Source: Hemerocallis citrina
Taxonomy: Eukaryota; Streptophyta; Magnoliopsida; Asparagales; Asphodelaceae
Reading direction: 5' to 3'
Assembly: GCA_017893485.1 (NCBI GenBank)
Contig: CM030366.1
Coordinates: 74,777,227 to 74,841,226, forward strand
DNA length: 64,000 nt
Positions 1 through 13,100 of the stretch are shown here, in pieces (position 1 is the first letter of the stretch; each line of letters starts with the position of its first letter). Both the position numbers and the translations under genes were made by a program. The notes under the pieces are model-generated. The model saw only the letters and a program-made list of their open reading frames with translations. It did not search any database and was not told the origin of the DNA.

Positions 1-2039
1 CTCATTCCAGCATCTAAGATCTTCTTGTTGAGTCAAGCAAAATTTCAGGGCCCGTGCAAATCCGGCATTCATGTTCAAGTACATTAAGCATTTTCCTTTA
101 AAAAAAAAAAAAAAAAACTTCTAATTGGCTCAAGATAATTATAATGACTAAAATTCAGTTTGGAGCAATTAACAGCAAATTCGAGGACTAACGATAGTGT
201 TGTGGTGTACAGTTAGAGGACTCTAGCAAAATCGTTGCACGTAACAAGATATGGACCGACGACGAATTGGCTCATTGGATCATATTTGATCAAATTAATA
301 ATCTCACGATTGATGGCTCTGGTTCTCTCGATGGCCAAGGTTCCGTTTGGTGGGAGTACATAATTCAAAATGTAATTAGCACATCTCTCTCTCTCTTTAT
401 TAGTTAATTAATTAAATTTATCGCAAGGTTTTTTTCTGTACTCACCCCCAATATCGACTTACTTCTTTTGACGATTTCTTATATATACTACAGAAAATTG
501 GTCACCTGGCTCCTACTGTACGTATCAAACTCTTTTTGTTTTTCCCTTTTTAAAAAAAAAAAAGTAAATTGTAATATTGTAAACTTGATCATTTTGATTC
601 AAACAACAGATGTTATCAATCATGCATAGTCAAGAAGTGACAATAAGAGGACTAAACTTTACCAACAGCCCTGGGAAGCACCTGGTTATCTATCTCTGCG
701 TTGACGTTCACATAGATTCGCTCAATATTACTGCTCCTAAGGAGAGTCCTAACACTGATGGCGTGTTTATTGATGAGTCTCAACAAGTAAAAGTCATTAA
801 TTCTACCATTGGAACAGGTGAACACAAAACACTAAATATAAGTTATGTATTGTAAGTTTTTTTATTTTTTTCTTTTCTTTTCTTGATATAGATGTAATCA
901 AACTTATCCCTAGCTATTATTCTCAACTTCAATCTCTTACAACTTTAATTTCCGCAAAAGCTAAGATATTCTTGAGGTTTATATCTATTCTCTGCTCGAC
1001 TTCTCTTTTCCTCTTGTCACTTGTATGGCCTCTACATCTACTTATAAAACTGTGTCAACTCTCAATCTATAAATAAGCTTTTGGACATGATCTTCTGTAC
1101 TAATTAATACAGTTACTGTATGACGGATATATATACATAGGTGACGACTGCATAACAATCGGGAAAGATACAACAAATGTGACCATCAGCCAAATCACTT
1201 GCGGACCAGGCCATGGCATCAGGTATTGTTAATTATTTACTCAAGAAAATAAAATAAAATTCATGGTACGTATTTGTATTTCTTGATAAAATTTACCTAC
1301 TTAATCGATTACTAAATTTTGCTAGCCACTTACGTATAACAGTATAGGAAGCTTAGGAGTTGATCATTCAAGTGCCACTGTTGAGAACATATATGTCCAA
1401 AACTGCACTCTGTTTGACACTATGACTGGAGTGAGAATTAAAACATGGCAGGTAATGTGATAATCGATTGTCATATTTATATTTTTATATAAACTCAATT
1501 TCGTAGGCTAAATCAACAAAATGTGACTTCCAAAAAACATGTATTGCTTTTACATTAGTTTCAAAACTTTTAACTTATATGAAATTCAAACTTTAAAAAT
1601 CAGAAGTGCGATGTAAATGAATGTATTCCACATTGAAACATAACTGATGATGCTAATTTTGGAACAGGGAGGTTCAGGGCATGCAAAAAACATCTCATTC
1701 GATGAAATTACTCTCGATTCTGTAGACCATCCCATAGTTATTGATCAGTTCTACTGCAATGGGGCTCACAACTGCAAGAACCAAACATCGGCAGTCAAGG
1801 TCAGTGATGTGTCGTTCACCAATGTGAAAGGGACTGCACGCAAGAAAGTTGCAGTCAGCCTCGCATGCAGTAGCACGGTACCATGCACAGGGATTACAAT
1901 GCGGAATATTAGTATCACACATGTTCCTGCTCTTGCACAAGTGGGCTCTTATTGTTGGAATGCTCATGGGAACAAAAGTTATGTAATCGCACCTGATCTT
2001 CCTTGTCTTGCTGCATTTAATTTCTCAAAGATACATTAA
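1..2039 (+). CDS. Polygalacturonase (GH28), 3' part of gene, 7 exons visible
   Basis: This enzyme hydrolyses alpha-1,4 galacturonan in cell-wall pectin and is normally secreted. Exons inferred from GT-AG borders and an unbroken frame are 1-78, 213-371, 494-517, 610-817, 1141-1222, 1343-1451 and 1668-2039. Together they give 343 residues ending at TAA 2037-2039. The family motifs appear in order: NTDG (exon 4), GDDC (start of exon 5), GHG (end of exon 5, running into exon 6) and RIKTW (end of exon 6). The three catalytic aspartates and the active-site His and Arg are therefore present. Exon 1 contains the usual GPCKS segment before the first intron. The signal peptide and N-terminus lie outside the window. 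Exon 3 is only 8 codons, shorter than I would expect for this segment. No stop or frameshift is seen, so the gene may be functional. Function is certain at family level; the isoform and tissue role cannot be read from the sequence. Confidence 0.93.
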
Positions 2040-2530
2040 TAAACTAATAATTAGTGAATTATGATTCTTAGGTTGAATTTGTATTGACTATTGACAACAT
2101 ATTACTCTGAGTGAGTTTGTATTGACTATATATAGAGTAACAAGCAGTCACCAATTAATGTTCTTTCTGTTACCAAGTGAAATAAATGTCAATGGTAATG
2201 TCATTTGATGTTAATATTAGAATCTGGAAACAAAAGGTCAGATACTAGGTTTGGCATCCTGGTTAAGGATGGTGCCATGTTTCAAGGTTTGCCAAAATTT
2301 AATTGCATTGGTATATATTTTTTTTGAAGGGAATTGCATTGGTATATTGAAATAGTAGACTTTTAATTAAAAAATGTTTTGTCCTTCACAAATGGATCAA
2401 TGAAATGGTGTTTGCTCCAAAGAAGAAGAAGAAGAAGAAAAAATGGTAGACCATGGAATTGTAAATTGAACCCATCTTTTACATACCTTTAGGTTACAAA
2501 AAGTTTTCATGCCTTCGAAGATATGTGTAG
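2040..2530. other. Downstream intergenic sequence of the polygalacturonase
   Basis: AT-rich, with no supportable gene. It holds an imperfect direct repeat (aattgcattggtatat at about 2302 and 2330) and an AAG run near 2420. The sequence is cut by element A at 2531-2535 and resumes at 24257. Confidence 0.6.
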
Positions 2531-2535
2531 ACAAC

Positions 2536-3134
2536 TGTTGCTGCTTATTTTGGTGTGGGAGCAAACAGATGTATTTGTGGATTCGTGTAAACACAACGAA
2601 TAGTTACCTCTCGATTGATTCGGGTATTGATCGCTTCCAACTCGCCTGCCATTACCTGCAAAAAGTTCAATACACCGGGATGGATCCCGACGACGAACCC
2701 TCCGACACTCAGTCAATAATCATGAAGATTATGAAAGAACTTTTGTGGAAAAAAGATTGATTACCTCCTATCGTGGGGGAGGAGGGGGATTTATAGTTGC
2801 CTTTTAAGACCTGTTTAGAGATATATGTTTATCTCTAAGTCCCGGTGTTAAGAGATAGAGTTTTTAATCTATTTCATGATAAGAGATTTGGTTTATACAT
2901 TCTCTTAGAGATAATCATGAATTTGAATTACTCTTTAAATATTCTGGGTTGGTTTGTAATGGGCCGTCACCCTTACCCAGTAAGACAGACCCGTTTTTGG
3001 GTTATTGGGCTTGGAAAAGATCCAGTTCCCATTTCGAACCCGTTTGTAGTGGAAATTACCGTTTTACCCCTAGGAGCTTCAAGATTCATACCCGATTTGG
3101 ACGGCCCCAATTTGGTTCGTTTTTAGCCATATCA
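2536..3134 (-). repeat. 3' LTR of element A
   Basis: 599 bp, colinear with 23657-24256. On the - strand it begins TGATATGGC and ends CAACA. Confidence 0.92.
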
Positions 3135-3150
3135 AAAGTCCCCCACTCCT
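3135..3150 (-). promoter_or_regulatory. Polypurine tract of element A
   Basis: On the - strand aggagtgggggacttt lies directly before the 3' LTR. This is the expected place for plus-strand DNA priming. Confidence 0.8.
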
Positions 3151-3598
3151 GAAGACTGAGTGTCACAGTCTTTGGGGAGTATTTCGCCCATTTTTAATGG
3201 CTTGTAGAATTTACCAGAGTTCTCGGGGGAGTTAGGATCTTGCTCGAGGTGTAACAGTGTTTTTCTGTGCTTGCAAAATACCCAGAATCATTCTCAAAAT
3301 TTTCTTGAATTTTTGTGATTTTTTCAGATTTTTCAAATTTTTTCCAACTTTAATCATTTTTTGAATTTTTATTTAATTTCTGAATTTTAATAATAAAATT
3401 TTGAATTTTAATTAATTATTCTAAAAATAAATAATTATTTACGGAATATAAAAATATTTTTCCCAATTAAAAATTATTTTTAGAATTTTTAATTAATTTT
3501 TTCTAAATTTTTATTATTTTTTGAAAATTTTAAAGAATTATTTCAATTTAATAATTAAATAAAAAATTAAATAAAAGAAATTACCTTGATCTAATCAC

Positions 3599-3765
3599 GG
3601 CCGTTGATCACAATCGAGCGCGCATCGGGAGGAATCATTTTTTCCCTCACGCCGATGTCGGTTCCAGCAGTGGTCGGATCGCGCTGAAAGGGCTCGCGCT
3701 AGCGACACGTGGCGGTTAACGGTTGACCGTTGACTCATTCAATGTGGATCATTGACTTTTAAGCA

Positions 3766-3843
<78 letters not shown>

Positions 3844-4141
3844 TATTAAGCCGTTGATCACGATCGAGCGCGGATCGCGAGGAGGTATTTTTTTCCCATT
3901 TTGACATCGGTTCCAGCAGTGCTCATATCGCGCTGAGAGGGCTCGCACGGGCGACACATGGTGGTCAACATTGACCGTTGATTTTTTGACTTTTGGGGAA
4001 TCTCGGCCGTTGATCACGATCGAGCACGCATCGAGAGGCAGAGTTTTTTGCCCATTTTGACGTCAAATCCAGCAGTGCTCGGATCGCGCTGAGAAGGCCC
4101 ACACTGGCGACACATGGCGGTCAATGGTTGACCGTTGATTT
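3599..4141. repeat. Three copies of a ~140-bp tandem repeat with an embedded (TTA)n tract
   Basis: Copies start near 3599, 3850 and 4004, each opening with gccgttgatcac and closing with a ttgaccgttgat-like string. Copies 1 and 2 are separated by an expanded TTA microsatellite. Confidence 0.85.
3767..3848. repeat. (TTA)n microsatellite
   Basis: An almost pure trinucleotide run of about 80 bp. Read in reverse it gives a spurious poly-Asn open frame. Confidence 0.97.
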
Positions 4142-5544
4142 TTTTTTGCGGGTGCAATTTCACTCGGTGTCATGTTTGCTTAGCACATATCTCCAAGCAC
4201 TGTTGATGCCTCGGCAAAGCAACACGTGGCAATTTTGACCCAGTTCAGGTTGATTTAGTCAACCCTTTAGTTTGCTTTGCGTAGCTGCATTGTAACTGGC
4301 TTTTCCAGTGCTACAGAGGTCGGACTAGGGTGTGTGAACCCTTGTTTCGAAGGTGACTCGAAGATGTACAATTTCTCTACAGAGGTCCGTAGAAGATTCA
4401 TCCATATTTTGGGTCAAAACATGCCCACAATGTCATTGTGAAGTTGAGAAGAGCTTAGGCGTCGGGATCTATGAGAAGGAGTTTCTCCATGTGAGAGAGT
4501 TATGAAGAATATCTTGGCGATAGGGAGCTCGGCGACTGTTGGAGCTAGGCCAAGTGAAGTTTTGGGGATTTGGAGCCCTCGCAGTGGCAGGAGCTCCTCC
4601 GAGTCTTTAGCCTAGTGATGTTCTGTTTTGAAACTTTGGAGCTCTAGCGGAGATGGGTCGGAGCTCAGCGATGAGATTTGACAAGTTCGATGAATGTAGA
4701 GCTCGGAGGAGAAGCCCTTGAACTCGGTGGGGATGTGGAGGAGGTTGGCAAATGTAGAGCTCGAGCTCGGCAAAGCTAGGGTTGCTCAGCAGCTTGTAGC
4801 TTGGCGAGTTCCTCTTAGCTTTCAAAAAGAGATTGTCGTGTATGTCGGGAGCGACCCCTGTGATGGTAAGGCTACCTATTATTGTGCCAAGCTACTTGTG
4901 GCGGATTTGGTGCTTGCTTGCTTACAGGAGAAGTCGTTCGATGCGGAACTTGGACTCGATCACTTGAGGAAGGTGTTAACCCGGAGGGAGTTGGCTTCGA
5001 TGTTTCCGTTTGAGTTCGACAAGCTTGTAGAAGCAACTCGATGAAGGAGATGGATGTTGTAGTCGATGCTTGAAGGTGAACTCGTTGTGGGAGAAGCTCT
5101 ATGGATGAGCCAGACTCCATCACCATTGTAATGAGTTGGCTTGTTTTTAGGGAAAGTTTGAGCAACGAGGAGAACACCGAGCCTATTATTGAGGGTTGTC
5201 GAGCCATAAGAGCGAGCTATGAAGGTAGTCCCGGGGAGGAACCACCCCATAAGCATGTTTGTCGGCTACTTGACCCATTTTAGGGAGGACTTATACGGTT
5301 GATTTGAACTCAAAAGTCGCATGATCGAGTGCTTCTTGTATTTCTGCGGTGTAGTGCGTATTCCCGGGGCTGTAGAGAACTGATTGGGGCGTATGACCTA
5401 TCGTTTCGATGAGGAATCGAAGGCCTGCAAGTTCTATTCAGAAATAGATTGAAGACTCATCCATCTTGGGGGTTGAAACCAGTCCACAATACCTCTGTCT
5501 CACGGAGGTCTCGGAAGATGCACTGTGCCATCGTGGAGTTGTTG

Positions 5545-5893
5545 AGCGGTTCAACAAGTTGTGGGAGCAATTTCGAATGGCGAGTTGCTCTGCACTTGCT
5601 TGTTTGCAAATGGCTAAAGCAACGTTGAGCCAAGTATTGGACTTCGAACTTGTTGTTTGAGAGTTTCAACTGGTTGTAGGAGCAATTCCGAATGGTGAGT
5701 CGCTCCGCACTTGCTTGTTTGCAAATGGCTAAAGCAATGTCGAACCAAGTGTTGGACCCCGAACCTGTTGTTTGAGAGTTTCAACTGGTTATAGGAGCAA
5801 TTCCGAATGGTGAGTCGCTCCGCACTTGCTTGTTTCCAAATAGCTAAAGCAACGTCAAACTGAATGTTGGACTCCGAACCTGTTGTTTGAGGG
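5545..5893. repeat. Three copies of a ~115-bp tandem repeat
   Basis: Each copy contains cacttgcttgtttgcaaatg (or a one-base variant) followed by ggctaaagcaa, then a ttgttgtttgag string. Copies 2 and 3 start at about 5664 and 5779. Confidence 0.85.
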
Positions 5894-6283
5894 AGGTGAC
5901 GAGTTCGCAAAGAGTCACTACGGTGGTGAATAGAACTCCAAACTTTACTTGTACATAAATTTGTTTAGAGTGGATGAGTCGTTGGTGTAGCTCGAAGGAG
6001 GAGCTGAGCACCGAACTCATTTCTCTGATTGGGAGAGTAAGACAAGAATTTTCGAAGAAAAAGGAAGAACAATGCTAAATTATTTCTTTAAAATGATAAA
6101 CTAGTCGGCTGCTATGGTTGCGTGCCTTTATTACATGCTGTGACTGTTATAAACACCGGTCGTTATTACATGTTTAAACTATGAGGTCTGGGAGGAAATA
6201 TTATGCTCTTGGTCTCATCACTTTTGAGGCAAGGGGGTGTCTTCGGGGTCGTCAATCGATTCTAAAATGACCTGGTCACCCTC

Positions 6284-6817
6284 CTAAGTGAGTTCAAGTG
6301 CTTCAAGCGAGAGGACTGGGAGCTTTATTGAAGTCATATAGAATTTCCGAGCGGTCTCTTGGCTTCCCTTGACTTCTCCTACTCTTGCCAAGGTGGGGAA
6401 CTTTATCTTCATGTGGAAGGCTGAGGGTACGACATGAAGTGCGGTGAGGCCTGGTCGGACAAGGATTGCATTGTATGCGGCCTTCACATTGACGACTATG
6501 AAGTCCATTGCCTCTGTCGGAATTATAAGAGCTTTACCAGCAGTCACGTCAAGAGTGATTACCTCTTTGAGGCCTTCGAAGGCTTCAAGGAAGAGGATGT
6601 TGACGGAGCTCCAATTGTCGACCAGGATTCGACGCACCTCATGGTTGACCATATTGAGACTGATGATGAGGGCATCGCAGTGTGGTGTTCGGACACCTTG
6701 TAGGTCCCTATCGGAGAAAGTTACGGGAATTCTAAGGCCTTTGGGTGGAGGGAAGTTCTGTACCGAATTAACTTTTCTGATGAAGGCTTTGTGGGAGGAG
6801 TTCGATTCTCCCCCCAT
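6284..6817 (-). pseudogene. Retroviral-type aspartic protease remnant of element A
   Basis: The frame carries the order typical of plant Gypsy proteases: an ILVD segment, then an SSVNILF stretch, then YNAILVRPGLTALHVVPS and a KIKFPT block. The active-site DTG triad reads D-N-W, so the catalytic Asp is kept but its two partners are lost and activity is unlikely. It is out of phase with the upstream gag because of a frameshift near the C-rich run around 6895-6915. No polymerase follows. Confidence 0.82.
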
Positions 6818-6983
6818 CGGTCCCCCTTGGATAATATGAAGAATGGTTGCAGCATCTGAGTCATGAGACTCGGCGGGCCGCTCGGCTCGCTCCTTACCCC
6901 CCCTCCCCCCAGGGCGGAGGAGAATCTGCTCTGTCTTTCCTAACGAACTGGGCTAATTTCTCTCGTTGAATGAGGGTCTCGAT

Positions 6984-8434
6984 CTATTCTTTGAGAGTCC
7001 GACAGTCATCTGTGTTATGGCCGTGGGCCCGGTGAAAATGGCACCACTTGTCCCGGTTTCTCCTATTACTTGGAGCGATCATCTTCAGGGGAGGTGAAAG
7101 CAGCCCCTCTTTGTCCACTTCCATGAGAACTACCGAGATGCTGGCATTGAGGGGGGTGAACTTTTCAAAGCGAGGGGTAGGGTGGCCTTGGCCGTTGTTG
7201 TCTTTCTGGAACTTCTTAGAGTTTTCTTCATTTCCAGTTCTCCGTTTGTTCCCGGACAGGGTTTCTTTATGATCATCAGGATGTAGGGCCACTTCAGCCT
7301 GGGTGTAATTCTCGCTCCTCAACAGGAGTTCTGAAAAGTTCCGAAGAGGCTTCTTGGCGAGAGACGCCTTTAGGTCGGTGTGATTGATGTTGTGTCCGAA
7401 CGCCGCAGAGACTACAAATTGATCGAGGGAGGTGATAGATCGAGCCTCAACTGTGAAGCGCCGAACGTAGTCTCTTAGGGGTTCTCCTTTCCTCTGACTC
7501 GGGTTTAACAAGGATTCACTTGTTTGTTTGGCTCGACTGCTGCTGATGAAGTGAGTGAGGAAAAGCTCCTCGAATTGATCAAACGAGAAGATGGATCTGG
7601 GGGATAGGCAGGAGTAACACTCTATCGCTGGCCCTTTCAGAGTTGTGGGGAAGTATTTGCAGAGGAGCGCATCCGAGGCTAGATGGATCATCATGATAGT
7701 TTTGAAACTCTCCATGTGGTCAGTGTGATCGGTTTCCCCATTGTAGGACTTGAACTGTGGGGGCATAAAGTTCTTAGGCACATGAGCATCCATTATGGCT
7801 TTGGAAAATGGGGGTCGGCTCGGTTGGATGGGCCTTGGTCATTGGCCGTCTTCGGATTTGATCTTACTTATGTGCTTTTCTAGCTCTCGGAGGTGTCTTC
7901 GCAACGAGTTGTCCCACTTATCAGATCTAGTTGATCCACCTGATTCTTCTTCTTGATCGGGGAGAGGACGAGGTTCGTGATCCGGTTGACTTGGAGTAAC
8001 ATTAAAGGCTCTGAGGACTCTGTCCTCGAATTCTCAGAATTCATCTCGAGTGACGGGGGGCCCTGCATCTCTGTGGGGCCTCGGTTCTGACCGCCTCGGA
8101 GGGGTTCGGCTTCTTTTCCATTGGTGAGACAGAGGTCTTCTTTTGGGAGAGGAGGATCTTCTAGACCTGGTCCTTCGGGAAGAAGGACTCCTTCGGTGAT
8201 GTTCGGGATGTGGGACATCGTCAGTGGCTCACCTTTCATTCAGGCAGATTCGGAGGTCAGTTCCCTGTTGTCAGTCAATAATTACTTGGCGAAGGTGTCC
8301 GGACCCCTGAGGTATTTGGGAAGCCCTGGAATCTGTAGCGGCATTGTAGACTGAAATTCGGTCACGGAGAGAAGGCTGAACTTGGTTGCTACGGTGGGAG
8401 CCCCCCGGTACGGTTGCTCTGGGCATGTGCTGAA
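6984..8434 (-). pseudogene. Gag of element A, main part
   Basis: Gag forms the virus-like particle and binds the RNA. The stretch 7793-6984 matches the plant retrotransposon gag domain, with a PPQFKSYNGETD start, an FPTTLKGPA block, an LRDYVRRFTVEA block and a C-terminal zinc knuckle WCHFHRAHGHNTDDC. Part of the upstream segment is open as 8239-7880 on the -, rich in Pro and charged residues, and out of frame with the core domain, so at least one frameshift lies near 7800-7880. A TAG at 6984-6986 ends the frame where a Gln codon is plausible. The N-terminal piece lies at 23406-23582, beyond the nested insertion. Confidence 0.88.
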
Positions 8435-8477
8435 TGTAACACCCCAATTTAATTTTTTTTTAATAAACTATTTTTAC

Positions 8478-11400
8478 TGTCACGCTCCGCTTCCCAAAAA
8501 TATGAAATACGAGCACGTAACATTGGCCCAACGAATGATTTTAATCATCCATAAGCTGTACAGAAATCTTTACAACATATCACAATATAATCAGAGTCAG
8601 AAGCCAGTAAAGTCAACCACATGCACATATGAACCAAATACCAACAAGAATACTTGAAATAAAATATATTAATCTCAAATAGTCATGATCTGAAATACAC
8701 AAATAATCCTAGGTCACATTGCTCAATCTCAAAGAATACAAGAATAAATCAAAGTATTAAAAATATAATATTGTTCAAAGCAAGAAAACAAGAAATAATG
8801 ATAACAAGAGTACAGCAACTAGTATCTCATGTCACCAATACCGTCTGGAACATGTTTACCAAAATCTGCAATTCAACGAATGCAGAAAAGAAGGAAAGAG
8901 AAAAATAAGTACCCGTCAATTGCAAGTTACGGCCACTTATAATGTAGGATACAAGTACATGGGGAAAAACAAAACAAATCTAATTAATAGCAGAAACAGA
9001 TCTAGCATGCTATATAACATGTGTCAAGTGTCAATAGTCAAATAGTATGCAAACAAATATACAGATAGTGTCAAATAATAGTGTCAAGTGATAATGTCAG
9101 ACATATAACAGATAATCAGATGATTAGATAACAGATAGCCAAATACATATAACAGATTCAGATTCAGATTTCAGATACAGATACAGATATCAGATTCAGA
9201 TTCAGATACAGATACAAATGTCAGGTTCTTATAAGTCTAAGGTGATTACTATCTAGGCAGCACTTCATGCGCCCCAAAAGTATAACACATGGTTGTTACA
9301 ACAAACAATTTCGTTTTAGATTTCGTAGGGGATCATATAGGGCCGTGTATTCAGGGTTCAGACAGATATCAGATAACAGATCAGACAGATAGAACCTAGT
9401 GGTTCTCTTTTTCTCTACACCTTCTAAAGGAAGTAATGTTGACAGGGTCAGATAACAGATCTAGACAGACAGATAGAACCTAGTGGTTCTCTTCTCCTCT
9501 ACACCTTCATATAAGAAGTAATGTAGATAGGGTCAAATAACAAATAATAGATAATCATATGGAAAACACGGGCCCGCTTCTAAGTACACATTTCTATACT
9601 TTTCCACTACTAGATCTTTCCCATAAATTCCGGCTTGGTCATTTATTATTATAATCAGGCATGCAAGTATGTGTCGCAAAACAAAGTAGGGATAACAGGA
9701 TATAAACATGTATCAGGTTCAGGGTGCAAGATAAATAAGTACAGGTACAAGATAACACATAACAAGTTTAAAACAACTAGTTTTCTAATTCAGGACAGCA
9801 AGACAGTGTTGTACTAAAACCGTGATTCCCACTACTACAAACATCCCAATCTGGATCCGTCGATGGATCTGGAAAATAGACTTCCACACGAATCCAGCGA
9901 GTATAAATAAGTCATATAGTAAGTCACGACATCATAACTCAAAACAGAATTGAAAATAGAAAACATGTTCAGTCAGAAATCAGGAAAACGAATTCTAAGT
10001 GAGGAAAACTGCATCAAAACCTCTCAAATAAATTCAGGAAAAATCTGGGGTATTCCCCTATATGTCTAGAATCAAAATAAAAAGTTTCATAATATTTCAG
10101 TGAAATTAGTTTAGTCATGAAAAATAAGAAAACATCGAGAAACGACACTTTGGAAAATCTGGAATTCCCAACACTGCTGTACGAAAACTGAAGTATCTCG
10201 CAACCAGTGAAACGAAATCCAAATCTGCCAAAGGAAGGTGAAAATAGATAAAATATATTAACTTTCATATTTCACAAATATTTTTCAAACAGTAAAAAAA
10301 TCAGGGTTAAAACACAATGATTTACAGATCAGCGAGCAAAATAGAGCAAGTATGACTTTTGTAAATATGCATGAAACGACATATAAAACTCATCAATAAA
10401 ATCTACCAAAATTCTGGGTAATCCCTAACTAAATAAAGAAACACTGGACAAAGTTTTGGGTCAAAATAAAATGTGTATCATAGTTCTTTAAAATGATTTA
10501 TCATGAAAATTACCGAAAAACAGAATCTGGAAAAGATCGACATCTCTGTAGTAAAACAGTCATAACTCACTCATACGAAAACAAAATTAAGCAAGGTCAG
10601 AGGGGTTTGAAAATAGACGAAATTCTCTAAAACTCATGTTTTATACCGAAATTAAGTTATTGATTTTAAGATAGTCTAAAACAGCAAACGAAACAGGACA
10701 GCGACAAAATACAGATTCTTCCCTAAAAAACAAAATCAACATAGATTCAAGAAAATTTATCCAAACACATCAAACATGAAATCGAATCTACCAAGTGTCT
10801 AAACATCATGAATTAGGGTATCTAACATGTCCACGTCAAATATATCACATGGGTCTCAACCAAAACACAAATTCTCACAAAAGTCCCACATACATGATCA
10901 AAATCAAGAACGGGCAAATCCTAAGTTAATTCATGTCAAGATTGTGTCGTGAGTCATCTATGGTCAAGTTTTCACAATAGAGACAAAACCCATCAAACAT
11001 ATCACAAACAAGAGTCGTCTCTAGACCCAACTACACTGTAGGTGAACTTTTTGACTTGTATCAAACAAATGAATTGGAGTACAAGTTACTTGCCTGAAAG
11101 ATGACAAATCCAACAGAGCAAAGAGCAAGAATAACTGGAACATATTCTTGGGCAGGAACACAAAATTACGAACAAGCGAACACGAACAAGCGAACACGAA
11201 CAAGATCATGAATCCAAAGAACAAATAACCCAAGAACACGATCGGACGGCTGAGATCAAAAGATAAAGGCAATCAGATCAGATCAGACGACTCTGATCGA
11301 AGATCAAGATCAAGATCGAGATGTGATCAGTATCTTGATGATGAAGATGATCGGATCAGATCGACGATCAGACGACCACCAATCAAAGTGATCAAAGAAC

Positions 11401-12673
11401 TCCAAGATGATGATGAAGCAATTCAACGGTTCATAATCAAAGATGATAATCAAGATCCAACAAATGGCTTTCAATCAAGGGATCAAAACCAAGATGATGA
11501 TGATCATGATGCGATCAATGGCTCACAATCAACAACATCAAAACTCAATTGATCAAAACAAACCACCATTGGAGTCTCGACTTGGCAGCTGCATGACTCC
11601 GACGGTAGGTGACAGGACAGCCAGGGAACACGGCGTTGGCCAGGGGACAGGGCTGCCGGCTATTGGATGGCGCAACAGCACGCAGGGTGGCTGTTGTTGG
11701 GACCTGGTGGCGTCGAGGTGGAGTGCCGCAGACGCAGTGTCGTGCTACTTGCTGCAGCGACGGGGAGAGGAGAGGGGGTGCTACACAGGCGTCGAGGAGA
11801 GGCGGAGGTAGGCGGCAGTGGTGTGCGGCACTAGAGAGGCGGCGCACACCGAAGGAGAGGACGGGAGATGGCGAGGAGCGGGGGGGCTGGCGCTGGCCTG
11901 TAGTCGTGGGGTGCGAGAGGAAGGCGGGGAACACCGGGCTGTTGGCTGCACAGGGAGCACGGGGCGGCTCAGGCGCTGGCGAGTCAACACAGGGAGAAGA
12001 GGGCGGCTGTGGAAGTTGGGAGATGAAGAGGCCGTATATACGGGTTAAAAAAAATAGGGTTAGGGGATATTAGGTCGGCTGACAGGGTAGGGTGCAGTGG
12101 CTTTCAGGTTTGGGTAGGAATCGTTAACGGTTCAATGGGTAGTTAAGTAAAGGGTTAAGTGGGTTTTGTAGATAACGGGTCTGGTTAGTTAGGTAGTTGG
12201 GTTTGGGTAGTTGTTTAGGTATTTGGTTGAAGTGGGGTATTGGGTTGGGCTTATAGTTAGATGGGTTATAGTATTAGGGTTTTAAAAATAGGAAAATTAA
12301 ATAACAAATAAAAATATGGTTTACAAAAAAATGTAATTTGCATTACAAAATAGTATTTATTTAAAATAGATACAATATAGTTAGCACATAGAAATGGATT
12401 TTCAATAACCCACCAAAATTAGTAATAATGATAACAATAATAACAGTAATAATAATAAGAGAAATAATAACAAAACTAGGAATTGTATTTCAATATAAAA
12501 TCATAGAAAATAGGTACAGTTTAAAATTATTGATCGAAAACTTATTTTAAAATAGAAGATTCAAAGAAATACATTTTGACAAAAGAATTTGAAAACTGGA
12601 AAAAAAAATTTGCGAAAATTTTTAAAATACAGAAAATACACAAAAATATATTTTTGGGAAAACGGGAGTTACA
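8478..12673 (-). repeat. 3' LTR of element C (full-length form)
   Basis: 4196 bp. It contains degenerate cagata-type repeats (about 9117-9222 and 9360-9550), and a GC-rich block (about 11580-12050) whose several overlapping open frames on both strands do not resemble proteins. A TATA-like gtatatac lies at about 12034 on the - strand. Confidence 0.88.
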
Positions 12674-13052
12674 ATCCTATCCAACTTACAACAAAATTTC
12701 GTCCTTAAAATTTGCTTAGGCGGTACCTAGGGCAAGGCAAAAACAAACTTGGGGAAAGACAACAAAGTAGAGGGCTAATGGGGAAAGGAACAAAGCAGTG
12801 GCAAAAAAAAAAGAAGAAGAAGAAGAAAATGGATAACAATGAGGTCAAAGGAATGCATGAAAGAAAATAAACAGGTAACAAAAGGAAAAAATACACAAGA
12901 TAACAAGCAAGATAAGGAGTAAGCAAAACTGGAATCAAAGAGAGAATGAAGAAGGAAGAATTGAATCAAACAATAAGTCAACGGATGAGAACAATCGCAA
13001 GAGATAGGGGAAACCAAAACAATACAAGGAAGGAGAAGCAACAATATGATTT

Positions 13053-13100
13053 TAGGACCTGTGGGTTAGGGCCCACCACGCTTCCGCTGCGCCACTCTAA
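13053..13100 (-). pseudogene. Initiator tRNA-Met 5' fragment
   Basis: On the - strand the segment contains AGAGTGGCGCAGCGGAAGCG, then TGGTGGGCCC and TAACCCACAGGTCC. This matches the 5' two thirds of plant initiator tRNA-Met (D arm, anticodon arm, variable loop), with one base missing at the CAT anticodon. The T arm and 3' end are absent, so it is not a functional tRNA. It lies inside a retrotransposon whose primer site also matches tRNA-iMet. Confidence 0.85.

Larger units (their letters stand above)
3151..6283 (-). other. Non-coding internal region of element A
   Basis: About 3.1 kb between the protease remnant and the polypurine tract, where pol would normally sit. I find no reverse transcriptase, RNase H or integrase motifs in any frame. 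It is largely made of decayed tandem repeats (3599-4141 and about 5545-5893). Apparent open frames here are short and unlike known proteins. Confidence 0.65.

Noticed and set aside
2509..3152. ORFs in the 3' LTR of element A
   Set aside because: LTR sequence; the other LTR does not keep the same frames.
3739..4017. Poly-asparagine ORF on the - strand
   Set aside because: Produced by the (TTA)n microsatellite.
11443..12073. Long overlapping ORFs on both strands in the GC-rich block of element C LTR (also 16852-17558 and 48759-49130)
   Set aside because: Arg/Gly/Pro-rich translations on both strands follow base composition, shift between LTR copies, and match no family I know.
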